Translations under genes and position numbers: made by a program
Assembly: GCA_022826805.1 (NCBI GenBank)
Contig: JAJDUH010000058.1
Location: 1-64,000 of the forward strand
Source: Candidatus Poribacteria bacterium
GTDB taxonomy: Bacteria > Poribacteria > WGA-4E > WGA-3G
Direction: 5' to 3'
DNA: 64,000 nucleotides
The notes under the pieces: generated by a model
Told to the model about the DNA's origin: nothing
What the model saw: the letters and a program-made list of their open reading frames with translations, nothing else
Databases searched by the model: none
Part shown: positions 26,638 to 35,453 of the stretch, in pieces
Layout: each line of letters opens with the position of its first letter
Numbering within the stretch: the first letter of the stretch is position 1

Positions 26638-27593
26638 ACTGGACAGACTACTAGCCTGCCGAATGAACAACTTCATGTCATTGACAAGGTTGACAGGCGA
26701 CATTTTGTTACCAGCCCTCGTAATATAGCGGCACAACGTGACTTCAATAAAATAAATATACAAGGGCACGCTGTGGATGAAATTGAGAGTCATCTGGCTC
26801 AAATTGAAGGGCAAGCTGCAACGGTCTTGAGAGATATTACACAAAATGCAACATTACCACAGAGTCGAGATATGGACGTATTAGTCGTTTTTATCGGTAT
26901 TCTCGCTGTAAATAACCCGCAAATTCGGGATAGTCTAATCAACACAGACAGGGAAATTGCAAAACAGATGATGCAATCGACAGTTGAGAGCCGCGAAGCG
27001 TATGAATCTCGCCTGTCAGAGCTGGGAGTGGAAAATCCAATTGAATATGAGATAATGAAGGCATTTGTTGGGAGCGAAAATTACACTATAAGTATTGAGG
27101 ATCCAGACAGTTATTATTTGGCGCGTGTGTTTGTCGGTCTCTATGATGTAGTGTTACCTTTCTTTGAAAACATGTTGTGGTCTTTGGTAATTGCTGAGGA
27201 CGATGCAAGTGATTTTATATGTTCTGATCGTCCGATATTCTTATTTCGAAATGTGGATCTGATTCCGTGTCCACAGCCCGCCTATACGATTACGCCGTCA
27301 GGTCTCATTCTACCCAATGAGACTGCCGCCGCTGGGTTTGCTGTAGAGAATCTTGAATTGACTATGCCCGTAAATCCTCAAATGGCTATATATGCAACAA
27401 CTCCTAGGAACCTTTCTCCTATTGAATGTGGGGATCAAATGCTCCTATTGAATGTGGGGATCAAATGACTGTTGCCTTTGTTAACAAGAGAATAATAGAT
27501 GCCGCAGCGAAACAAATCTACTGCTCAAATCTTGACTTCAAGTTTTTGGACAATGGCGTGATGAAAAACGGAAGGGAGCTCGTGGATGAGTAG
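26638..27593 (+). pseudogene. DUF4238 family gene, 5'-truncated and frameshifted
   Basis: The frame reads as a DUF4238 protein: VIDKVDRRHFVTSPRNIAAQRDF, a helical middle, then ICSDRPIFLF and the C-terminal block. The 5' end lacks a start codon and the usual N-terminal HYVP..LRNF segment; the only in-frame initiator is a GTG at 26773. Near the end, a 26-bp sequence (27416-27441) is repeated immediately at 27442-27467. The extra 26 bases shift the frame and stop translation at 27468. Removing one copy restores reading to TAG 27593. Function of DUF4238 is not established; members often sit in variable islands. A 231-aa product could still be made from the GTG. Confidence 0.8.
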
Positions 27594-27716
27594 AATATTC
27601 AGTTCAGAAAAGCGTTCGTGAAAACTAAAAATTCACAAGATGCCCATATATATGGTGCGTTTTGCAGAAAGATTGAATGAAGGATGGATCTTTTGAAGGG
27701 TAAGACTCATAGAATT

Positions 27717-28109
27717 CTACAAAGATTCATTGAAACGTTTGAATAGTCTGTTTCCATCTTTAGGTGCAATAATTGGAGACGCCTCATTTTTTGAAAACAC
27801 AGACGCAAATTCTTCTTCTGCTAACAAATTGTCAATTGTTTCACAGATATTTTGTTCAGTGAGTTCTTGTACAATTAACATATCAGATGCCCAGAAATAC
27901 AGTCCCTTGGCACATTCTCCGGTCTTTTTATAGTGTTTCATCAAGGTGTCAATATTTTGCAAAGTAAAAAAAACTGCAGAGAAACTCTCACCGTTCGGAA
28001 AGGTGACTTGGACATCAACATTATCGTTGTCCGGATTTAGAGGTGCAATCCCATTATAGATTGTTAGTTGATAATTATCACGTTGAATGGTTGTGTAAGG
28101 TTTATCCAC
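27717..28109 (-). CDS. hypothetical partner of RelE-like toxin (possible antitoxin)
   Basis: A 130-aa acidic protein of unknown family. Visible features are an N-terminal beta-rich part (YQLTIYNGIAPLNPDNDNVDV, FPNGESFSAVFFTLQNI), a KTGEC..GLYFWASDMLIV segment, and a C-terminal helix. It starts at a GTG 5 nt beyond the upstream stop, with GGAGGG overlapping that stop, so it is tightly coupled to the RelE-like gene. That arrangement, toxin first, occurs in HigBA-type modules. There is no recognisable DNA-binding motif, so the antitoxin role is a guess from context. Confidence 0.55.
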   Translation of the reverse strand: MDKPYTTIQRDNYQLTIYNGIAPLNPDNDNVDVQVTFPNGESFSAVFFTLQNIDTLMKHYKKTGECAKGLYFWASDMLIVQELTEQNICETIDNLLAEEEFASVFSKNEASPIIAPKDGNRLFKRFNESL

Positions 28110-28114
28110 TTTAA

Positions 28115-28405
28115 TTACCCTCCAAAACGTTGTAAGACCTCATTGATTACCTTCTGCTGGTTGTCTTTGCCAGAAATTCCTAAAATTTCGAATTGACTGC
28201 CTCTAATTCTCCAATAGACCCGTGCACCACCGCGGGTTCGTGATTCGGTAATTCCGCTACCAATCGGTCTATTTCCTATACCGGGGCTCATATTTCCCCT
28301 TTTCAGCTGATCAGTGATTTTTTTAATTTCTATTTGGAAAGATGTTAGAGTTTTCCAACCTTCGCGTAGAAGTAGGGGACTTTCAGAAATTCGATTGGTT
28401 AACAT
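28115..28405 (-). CDS. RelE/ParE-like toxin-type protein
   Basis: A 96-aa basic protein. The C-terminal half (GGARVYWRIRGSQFEILG, then SGKDNQQKVINEVLQRF) resembles the beta-sheet core and final helix of the RelE/ParE/HigB superfamily, ribosome-dependent mRNA nucleases or gyrase poisons. The N-terminal helix pair precedes a GIGNRPIGSGITESR segment. It is 8 bp beyond the cstA stop and is followed by a closely spaced small gene. Whether the module is active cannot be told. Confidence 0.55.
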   Translation of the reverse strand: MLTNRISESPLLLREGWKTLTSFQIEIKKITDQLKRGNMSPGIGNRPIGSGITESRTRGGARVYWRIRGSQFEILGISGKDNQQKVINEVLQRFGG

Positions 28406-28413
28406 TCTTCAAA

Positions 28414-30306
28414 TTAATCGGCGGTAGCAGTTTCCAACGGTGGGAGTTCGGGATAATTTCCACGTGCGTGTCGCCACGCGATAACACCCTCAACAATCAT
28501 CCATATCTGCAGTGCTTCCACGGCAATACCGAATACAAAGAGTAGATATTTACCAGTGAACAGCCATCCTGTCGCTGGGTTAAACATCTGATGAAGCATT
28601 GCCCACGCAGGCATAACAAGCATGACAACCATCGGGAGGAACGCGAACCATATCGGTTTGTTGCGGCGTAAGAGATAAAAGACGATGACCATAAAGGCTA
28701 ATCCAGCCAAAAGTTGGTTCGTCGCGCCAAAGAGGGGCCAAAGCGTCAAACCACCACTGCCGGGTCCACTCGGCCCCTGCAGCAAGGCGACAGCTGCAGC
28801 AAGCACCAACGCCAGCGCAGTCGCGATATAACGGTTTGTCAACGGCTTGATATTAACAGTTTGTGCAAGTTCAAAAATGACATACCGTTGAAGCCGCGTC
28901 GCTGTGTCTAATGTTGTTGCCGCGAAACTCGCAACAAGTACCGCCATAATTGAGATGCCCATCTTAAGAGGGATACCGAGAGAGGCAAGAAAGTTTCCAC
29001 CGCCATCAACAAACGCACTCACCTTCGCTTTGAGTCCATGGCTCGCCCAACCACTGACAACCGTGGTAGTTCCATCAACATTTGTTTCCGTTTTAATCGC
29101 ATAACGGGCTTTCCACGCATCGTGATTGGTAACGGGGACTGCGCTGTCTGCCTTGACAATCGGTTCAAATGCGTAACTCGCACCGGTGCCCGTCCGATTG
29201 AAAATACCCATGCCGATACCAGCACAGCAAGCAAGGATAACAATCACAGCAAGTCCACCTTCAAGCAGCATCGCCCCGTAGCCAACGTATTGTGCATCAC
29301 CCTCAGAGGATACCTGTTTGCTGGAGGTCCCGGAACTCACCATGCAGTGAAAGCCGCTAACTGCACCACACGCAATCGTAATAAACAGGAAGGGCCAAAT
29401 CGGAGGGGCGTCGGGTGGGATATCGGAAGCAACAGCAGGCGCAGATGCTACTAAATCTGCTCCACCTGTCAACCCAGCGACTGCAAGTCCAAGCACCAGT
29501 AAAACCAATGCTAATACCAATTCATGGCTATTGATAAAATCTCTCGGTTGCAGCAGGGTCCATACGGGCAGCACTGAGGCGATGAAGCAGTAGACAAAAA
29601 GCACCAGTGTCCAGATCACTACAACGTTCAAGTAAGTTTGTCCAAGCAGAGGGATACCGAACCATTGTCCCAAATCAATCGGTAGAACGTAAGCACCAAG
29701 TGCCATTCCAATATACATGATACCAAGCGCAATAATGGATGGAACAAGAATATTACCACCTCTGCGATAAATCCAGATACCGATGGCTATAGCGAGCGGA
29801 ATTTCTATCCAAACAGACAGGACAGATTCAGGATAGTAGGAGAAAATTAGGGCGATGACTAAGCCGAAGATAGCGAGGACAATAGTCAAACCCATAAAGA
29901 GGACGAACAGGAAAAGAAATTTAGCGCGGGGACCAATCATTCTACCCGCAACTTCGCCAACACTTTGCCCACGGTTACGTAGCGAGACAACAAGCGCACC
30001 AAAATCGTGAACAGCACCGATAAACACAGAACCGAGAACAACCCACAGCAACGCCGGTAACCAGCCCCAAAAGACTGCAATCGCAGGTCCCACAATCGGA
30101 CCTGTACCAGCGATGCTCGTGAAGTGATGTCCGAAGATAATCTCTTTTTTCGTAGGGACGTAATCAACATCATCTCGTAGTTCTTGACTCGGCACCGTTG
30201 CTTCGGCATCCAAGCCGAAGATTTTTCTCGCCAGCCACTTGCCGTATGTATGATAGGCGACGATGAAGCCGACAAAACTCAAAACCGCAATGATAAGTGT
30301 ATTCAT
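28414..30306 (-). CDS. cstA: carbon starvation protein CstA (pyruvate/peptide transporter family)
   Basis: This 630-aa polytopic membrane protein matches the CstA/BtsT family, known as proton-coupled pyruvate or peptide uptake systems. Hallmarks include YHTYGKWLARKIFGLD at residues 19-34, FGHHFTSIAGTGPIVGPAIA near 58-77, GAVHDFGALVVSLRNRGQS, HCMVSSGTSSKQ, and about 15 hydrophobic helices. The C-terminal region is shorter than in E. coli CstA. The gene is 48 bp downstream of the xylose isomerase stop on the same strand, so it may share its transcript. Confidence 0.9.
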   Translation of the reverse strand: MNTLIIAVLSFVGFIVAYHTYGKWLARKIFGLDAEATVPSQELRDDVDYVPTKKEIIFGHHFTSIAGTGPIVGPAIAVFWGWLPALLWVVLGSVFIGAVHDFGALVVSLRNRGQSVGEVAGRMIGPRAKFLFLFVLFMGLTIVLAIFGLVIALIFSYYPESVLSVWIEIPLAIAIGIWIYRRGGNILVPSIIALGIMYIGMALGAYVLPIDLGQWFGIPLLGQTYLNVVVIWTLVLFVYCFIASVLPVWTLLQPRDFINSHELVLALVLLVLGLAVAGLTGGADLVASAPAVASDIPPDAPPIWPFLFITIACGAVSGFHCMVSSGTSSKQVSSEGDAQYVGYGAMLLEGGLAVIVILACCAGIGMGIFNRTGTGASYAFEPIVKADSAVPVTNHDAWKARYAIKTETNVDGTTTVVSGWASHGLKAKVSAFVDGGGNFLASLGIPLKMGISIMAVLVASFAATTLDTATRLQRYVIFELAQTVNIKPLTNRYIATALALVLAAAVALLQGPSGPGSGGLTLWPLFGATNQLLAGLAFMVIVFYLLRRNKPIWFAFLPMVVMLVMPAWAMLHQMFNPATGWLFTGKYLLFVFGIAVEALQIWMIVEGVIAWRHARGNYPELPPLETATAD

Positions 30307-30354
30307 AAGCGAAGCTCCAACTTTTTCAAGGTAGTGCTCGCGAACTGACTGCGT

Positions 30355-31524
30355 TTATCGGACGCCGGTTAAGATCTCGAACGTGAGCTGATCCAATTTC
30401 TCGTATCCAAGCCCTTTCTGTGCAAGCGTATCCGGTTCAAAGTCTATCTTTCTCAGTTTTCCAACGCTTTCAGCGTTGTAGTGTGCCATAAGCGCTTCAA
30501 GTTCAACGTCCCGTGCATGCAATTCGGCGAGGAGTCCTTGAATCTCAGCGTCTTCGTTGAAGTGACGCGCTTTTTCTTTGAGTATCAGGTAGCTTCGCAT
30601 ACATCCTGCAGCAAAATCCCAAACCCCTTGTTCATCTTCCGTCCGATAAGCGTGCGCATCAAAGTGTCGATTGCCGTCCCAGTTAACATCTTCGAGAAAT
30701 TTGACGAGGAAGAACGCACCTTTAATATTTTCTGAGCCAAATCGTAAATCCTGATCGAAACGACTCATCTTCTGATCATTCAGGTCAATATGAAAGAGTT
30801 TTCCTGCCTCGTATGCCTGGGCAACACCGTGGATGAAGCTTAACCCCGCCATCGTTTCGTGTGCGAATTCGGGGTTAACCCCAACCATTTCTGGATGGTC
30901 GAGTGTTTCGATAAAGGCGAGCATGTGACCAGTTGTCGGTAGGTAGATATCACCGCGCGGTTCATTCGGCTTCGCTTCCAGAGCGAAACGAAGGTCGTAG
31001 CCCTGGTCTTTGACATAGTGCGTGAAGTAGTTCATCGCCTCGCGGTTCCACTTGACGGTATCCGGTCCGTTTTTAGAGGCATCCACTTCTGCACCTTCAC
31101 GTCCACCCCAAAACACGTAGACAGTTGCCCCGAGTTCTACGCCGAGGTCGATAGCATTCAGAGTCTTCTGGATCGCAAACGCCCGCACCTTAGGGTCGTT
31201 AGAGGTAAACGCCCCATCTTTAAAAACTGGATGGAAAAAGAGATTTGTTGTTGCCATCGGCACTTTCATGCCGTGGTCGGCGAGTGCTTGTTTGAATTCG
31301 CTAACGATTTTATCACGTTCAACTGCTGAGGCATCAAAGGGGACTAAGTCGTTATCGTGTAGATTGACGCCGTACGCGCCCAACTCGCTTAGTTTTTTTA
31401 CAGTGTAAGTAGGTTTCAATGGGGGCCTGACAACATCACCGAATGGGTCGCGTCCGGGGTTACCCACCGTCCACAATCCAAAGGTGAATTTATGCTCAGG
31501 CTTAGGCTGATACTGTTCTGACAT
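30355..31524 (-). CDS. xylA: xylose isomerase
   Basis: A 389-aa TIM-barrel sugar isomerase (D-xylose to D-xylulose). The active-site elements visible are GVNLHDNDLVPFD (His56), FWGGREG, the metal-binding ALEAKPNEPRGD, VGVNPEFAHE and FHIDLNDQK. Sequence style matches the shorter class I enzymes. The start is set to ATG 31524 with AGGAG 8 nt upstream, instead of an in-frame ATG 84 bp earlier. No xylulokinase gene lies nearby, so use on another aldose is possible. Confidence 0.9.
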   Translation of the reverse strand: MSEQYQPKPEHKFTFGLWTVGNPGRDPFGDVVRPPLKPTYTVKKLSELGAYGVNLHDNDLVPFDASAVERDKIVSEFKQALADHGMKVPMATTNLFFHPVFKDGAFTSNDPKVRAFAIQKTLNAIDLGVELGATVYVFWGGREGAEVDASKNGPDTVKWNREAMNYFTHYVKDQGYDLRFALEAKPNEPRGDIYLPTTGHMLAFIETLDHPEMVGVNPEFAHETMAGLSFIHGVAQAYEAGKLFHIDLNDQKMSRFDQDLRFGSENIKGAFFLVKFLEDVNWDGNRHFDAHAYRTEDEQGVWDFAAGCMRSYLILKEKARHFNEDAEIQGLLAELHARDVELEALMAHYNAESVGKLRKIDFEPDTLAQKGLGYEKLDQLTFEILTGVR

Positions 31525-31578
31525 GCAATCACTCCTATTATTTGTTAATTTTCGCGAAGTTCGTGGACGAACATCTAA

Positions 31579-31608
31579 ATTATACCGTACTTTGCCGATT
31601 CGTTGCAA
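31579..31608 (-). promoter_or_regulatory. promoter of xylA
   Basis: On the minus strand TTGCAA (31608-31603), an 18-bp spacer and TATAAT (31584-31579) lie about 55 bp upstream of the chosen start. Its position supports the shorter xylA start. Confidence 0.6.
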
Positions 31609-31776
31609 GTTTTTATCGTCGCACCATTAGAGTTGTGGCTCTATGTGGCAAACACGAAGTCATGATTTTAAGGTGTAACTATAAAGGTGGAGAATTGCGT
31701 TTAAGAACCAGTCTTAAGTTCATGGTCTTCATTTGCAAGCATGATTCAAGTTCCGAATTCTGATGGCTGTAAAGCG

Positions 31777-33105
31777 TTAAGCGTCGAGGTGGGCACCAAT
31801 CTGCTTCAGCACACCTTCATAGTCTGCTTCCAATTCAATCGGTGCATTCAAGTAACGCGGCGGCGGTTCACCGGGAACAGTATTGTGATACCCTACCTTG
31901 AAGTCTGGGAATTTGAGACCGTTTGCTGTCGAGATTACGATCACTCTGTCGTCTCGTTGGACCTGTTTGCGCTCGACCATTTTTGTTAACACAGCCAGTG
32001 CTACACCCGTATGCGGGCAATTGAATAAACCTGTTCTGTCTGCTCTTGCCGCTGCATCGGCTAATTCTTCCTCTGTTGCTTGGTCAACGATACCATCGAA
32101 TCGTTTTAGGACGCGGATCGCACGGTGGATTGAGACCGGGTTCCCGATCTGGATTGCTGTCGCTTGCGTGGACTGAGCTGTGATTGCATGAAACTCCGTG
32201 AATCCCGTTTGATAACTGCGGTAGAGCGGATTCGCACGTTCAGCTTGGGCACAAGCAATACGTGGCAGTTTGTCAATGATACCCAGTTCCAACAGCATTA
32301 GGAAACCTAATCCGAGAGCAGACACATTGCCGAGGTTACCTCCTGGAATAATAATCCAATCTGGAACCTCCCAATCAAACTGCTGCACTATTTCTATGCT
32401 AATGGTTTTTTGTCCTTCAATTCGGATGGAATTAATCGAATTTGCAAGGTAAAAGTCTTTCCGATCAGCAAGTTTTTGAACAATCGCCATGCATCCGTCG
32501 AAATCCGTCTCCAACGAAAGCGTCAACGCACCGTTAGCAATCGGCTGAATTAACTGTTCGCGCGTAACCTTCGCTTTGGGTAAGAGGATAATCGCAGGGA
32601 TACCTGCTGCAGATGCGTACGCTGCTAATGAGGCGGAGGTGTCGCCAGTAGACGCACACATAACAGCGCGGATGTTACCAGATTCAGCAATAATCTGTTT
32701 AACCATTGAGACAAGCACGGTCATCCCAAGGTCTTTAAAAGAGCCGGTGTGACTGTTACCGCACTGCTTGATCCAGAGGTCGCTTAAGCCAAGTTGTTCA
32801 CCGAAACGTTCTGCCCAGAACAGATTCGTCCCACCCTCATACATAGAGATGATGTTAGTGTCATCTACAATTGGGCAGACAAGTTCCTTTTTTCCCCAGA
32901 CGCCGCTACCGTACGGATATTGTGTACGCATATAGCGTCGCTCAAAGAGAGATTTCCAATCAGCAGCGCTACGCTGTTTCAAAACCTCCACATCGTGCTG
33001 CACTTCTAATAGACCGCCGCAATTTTTGCAACGATAGATGACTTCTGTTAGTGGATAGGTCTGACCACATCCTTCGCTGCACTGGAACCATGTATTATAG
33101 TTCAT
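31777..33105 (-). CDS. thrC: threonine synthase
   Basis: A 442-aa PLP enzyme that converts O-phosphohomoserine to threonine. It carries an N-terminal zinc ribbon (Cys9, Cys13, Cys26, Cys29), seen in one class of threonine synthases. The PLP lysine is Lys124 in SHTGSFKDLG, the glycine-rich phosphate loop is GGNLGNVSALG, and CASTGDTSASLAAYA is also typical. Its start overlaps the scpB stop by one base (TAATG on the minus strand), so it is coupled to the scpAB genes. Confidence 0.9.
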   Translation of the reverse strand: MNYNTWFQCSEGCGQTYPLTEVIYRCKNCGGLLEVQHDVEVLKQRSAADWKSLFERRYMRTQYPYGSGVWGKKELVCPIVDDTNIISMYEGGTNLFWAERFGEQLGLSDLWIKQCGNSHTGSFKDLGMTVLVSMVKQIIAESGNIRAVMCASTGDTSASLAAYASAAGIPAIILLPKAKVTREQLIQPIANGALTLSLETDFDGCMAIVQKLADRKDFYLANSINSIRIEGQKTISIEIVQQFDWEVPDWIIIPGGNLGNVSALGLGFLMLLELGIIDKLPRIACAQAERANPLYRSYQTGFTEFHAITAQSTQATAIQIGNPVSIHRAIRVLKRFDGIVDQATEEELADAAARADRTGLFNCPHTGVALAVLTKMVERKQVQRDDRVIVISTANGLKFPDFKVGYHNTVPGEPPPRYLNAPIELEADYEGVLKQIGAHLDA

Positions 33106-33743
33106 TACGTTGTGCCTTCCTCCGTAGCGGCTGGAAGTGGGTTTTCGAGAGATTCACTCCCGTTTGGTGTGCTAAGGAGTTCGTCAATCTCATCGAGGGA
33201 CGGCAATTCAGAGGCATTCTTCAATCCGAATTGTTGAAGAAACTCATCGGTTGTTGAGAAAAGGAGGGAGCGGTTCGCCTTTCTGCCAGCGATAGAGATA
33301 AGTCCTTTCTCAAGGAGTGAATTGAGGACGCTATCACTGTTTACGCCTCGAATCGCTGCTACGTCTGCGCGCGTAACTGGCTGCTTATAAGCAACAATGG
33401 CGAGTGTTTCTAAGGCAGAAGGTGTCAGCGTAACGCGAACCTGTTGGGTATAAAACTTCTGAATCCAATCCGAATATTGAGGACACGTGCAGATTTGGTA
33501 GCCGTTCGCTATTTCAGTGAGGCGAAAACTTCTTTCCATCTGTTCGTACTCATCACGAAGTTTGGAAAGCTCTTGCCGAATCGCGCGCCCCTCTAATTCT
33601 GGCAACACGGCTTGAAACTGTTTTACTGAAATCGGTTCACTCGCAGCGAACAGGATCGCTTCTAAAATTGACTTCAGCATCTGTTCCGACAGTGAATCTG
33701 GGTCATCTATAGGGTCTACAGCGGTAACGTATTCAGAATCCAT
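33105..33743 (-). CDS. scpB: segregation and condensation protein B
   Basis: A 212-aa winged-helix protein of the SMC-ScpAB condensin complex that helps chromosome compaction and segregation. Tell-tale segments are LKSILEAILFAASEPISVKQF, IANGYQICTCPQY, LTPSALETLAIVAYKQPVTRADVAAIRG, and LLEKGLISIAGRK (in pieces across 20-170). The C-terminal 40 residues are a poorly conserved tail. It lies 11 bp downstream of scpA. Confidence 0.93.
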   Translation of the reverse strand: MDSEYVTAVDPIDDPDSLSEQMLKSILEAILFAASEPISVKQFQAVLPELEGRAIRQELSKLRDEYEQMERSFRLTEIANGYQICTCPQYSDWIQKFYTQQVRVTLTPSALETLAIVAYKQPVTRADVAAIRGVNSDSVLNSLLEKGLISIAGRKANRSLLFSTTDEFLQQFGLKNASELPSLDEIDELLSTPNGSESLENPLPAATEEGTT

Positions 33744-33754
33744 AAACTAAATTC

Positions 33755-34606
33755 CTAATAGCCTCGTTCATCTGAAGGAGGCGTTTCTACGGGCGGAGGC
33801 GGCGCAATCTCATTATCGGACGCCTCCTGCTCCTGTTTAACAATATAAATACTCTCAAAATGATCAGTTTGAACAGTGACAATCCTTCCTATCCGAATGA
33901 GTTCTAAAATAGCAAGGAATGTAACAATTCGGTCTGTTTTACTTGAAGAGAGCGGGAACAGATCCTCGAAAAGCAATTGGTCGGCGTTTTCTAACTGCCT
34001 GTCAATAAAAGCGATTTTGTCTTCAACAGTGATCGTTTCTTCTTCAACCGTTTCGTATACTTCTTCGAGATCCATCTCTGCGACCCGGTCATTCACGTTC
34101 TTGAAGGCGGAGAGTAAATCAAACAGGGTCGCTTTAATTTCAAACTCACGCGTCCCATCTAAATCCGCATGTAACTCCGGGCTTCTGCTATAGAGCAGTG
34201 CGCGTCGTTCGGCGTAAACATCCAGTGCCTGTGCAGCTTCTTTGAAACGCTTATATTCTAAGAGTTGCCGGACAAGTTCCGCTTGGTCCCCAAGTATGTG
34301 TTCACCCTCTGGGGTGAGATGCGGCAGGATACTCTGCGATTTGATGTGCAGAAGCGTTGCTGCCATCACCAAAAATTCCGAAGCCACGTCCAGATCCAAC
34401 TGCTCCATTAAATTGATGTATTCCAGATACCGATCCGTGATTTGTGATATCTGAATATCGTAAATATCCATCTCTTCTTTTTCAATGAGATGGAGTAGTA
34501 GGTCTAACGGTCCCTCAAATCCCTCTAATTTGACGGCGTACATCGAATTTGTAGATACAGTATCGGAATCTTGGGTCTCAGGGTTTTGGATTGTTTCGAT
34601 TAACAT
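33755..34606 (-). CDS. scpA: segregation and condensation protein A
   Basis: A 283-aa kleisin that bridges SMC heads. The N-terminal signature FEGPLDLLLHLIEKEEMDIYDI begins at about residue 29, followed by ITDRYLEYI and ASEFLVMAATLLHIKSQ. The C-terminal winged helix reads VTFLAILELIRIGRIVTVQ. The 22 residues before the second methionine are atypical and the true start may be ATG 34543; neither start has a clear ribosome site. The tail is Pro/Glu-rich. Confidence 0.93.
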   Translation of the reverse strand: MLIETIQNPETQDSDTVSTNSMYAVKLEGFEGPLDLLLHLIEKEEMDIYDIQISQITDRYLEYINLMEQLDLDVASEFLVMAATLLHIKSQSILPHLTPEGEHILGDQAELVRQLLEYKRFKEAAQALDVYAERRALLYSRSPELHADLDGTREFEIKATLFDLLSAFKNVNDRVAEMDLEEVYETVEEETITVEDKIAFIDRQLENADQLLFEDLFPLSSSKTDRIVTFLAILELIRIGRIVTVQTDHFESIYIVKQEQEASDNEIAPPPPVETPPSDERGY

Positions 34607-34694
34607 GTATGTTGCTTTCGGAGTTGTGCAGATAACTCACAGATTTCCCAATAGAAACGGGCAAACTGAAATTTGGTATAAAAAAGCCTGTTCT

Positions 34695-35378
34695 TTATCG
34701 TAAGCCAACAATTTGCGCTATGAAATTAAATGTCGCATAACTGACCTCGCTCAAGAATCCGAATACATAGTTAGGTACACGGAAAAGACTCGGCAAAAAG
34801 ATAATGCACATCAAAATTGGCATGCCGTATGGGCTCAGTTTTTCAAATTGACGTGCCGCATTTTCCGGGAGCAAGCCTCTAACAACGCTAAATCCGTCCA
34901 ACGGATAAAGCGGAAGCATATTAAATGCTGCAAGAAACACACTGATAAGTCCCATACGGACGACTTGCCTGTTTATTTCAGCGTGAAGTAGAGATTGTCG
35001 CGGATTGAAGTCTGTCCATTCCAATACTATCCTGAGTCCCCCCAAAATTACAAGCGTGAGAACAATGTTCATGAAAGGACCCGCTGCTGCAATCAACATG
35101 AGGTCTCGCCTCGGATTCTTGAGGTTGAACGGATTGACTGGCACCGGTTTTGCCCAACCAAAAAAAGCGCCGCCAAAAAGCGTGCCGAGAAGAGGCAGTA
35201 TCACTGTGCCGATAATGTCAATGTGAACTCCCGGATTCAGCGACATCCGTCCCTGATGGCGGGCTGTCGGATCGCCCAACATATCCGCTGACTTCGCGTG
35301 TCCCCATTCGTGAAAGGTTAACAGGATAATGAACTGTGTAACCACAAGAATCGCTGAAAAAGGATCGAAATTAGCCAT
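34695..35378 (-). CDS. site-2 protease family membrane metalloprotease (M50)
   Basis: A 227-aa membrane protein with the intramembrane zinc motif HEWGH at about residues 24-28 and the second ligand region PLYPLDGFSV (usual N/DxxPxxPLDG) near residue 155. Five to six hydrophobic helices are present. Small M50 proteins of this type (YwhC-like) often sit beside scpAB and related genes, as here. Substrate unknown. I use ATG 35378 since the upstream 16 residues are not conserved in style. No PDZ domain is seen. Confidence 0.85.
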   Translation of the reverse strand: MANFDPFSAILVVTQFIILLTFHEWGHAKSADMLGDPTARHQGRMSLNPGVHIDIIGTVILPLLGTLFGGAFFGWAKPVPVNPFNLKNPRRDLMLIAAAGPFMNIVLTLVILGGLRIVLEWTDFNPRQSLLHAEINRQVVRMGLISVFLAAFNMLPLYPLDGFSVVRGLLPENAARQFEKLSPYGMPILMCIIFLPSLFRVPNYVFGFLSEVSYATFNFIAQIVGLR

Positions 35379-35453
35379 TATGCATTTGATACCGCTTGTT
35401 AACGCCGAAAGCCGAAGCCATCCCATAGCGAATAGCGTATGGGGCCAAGCCTG

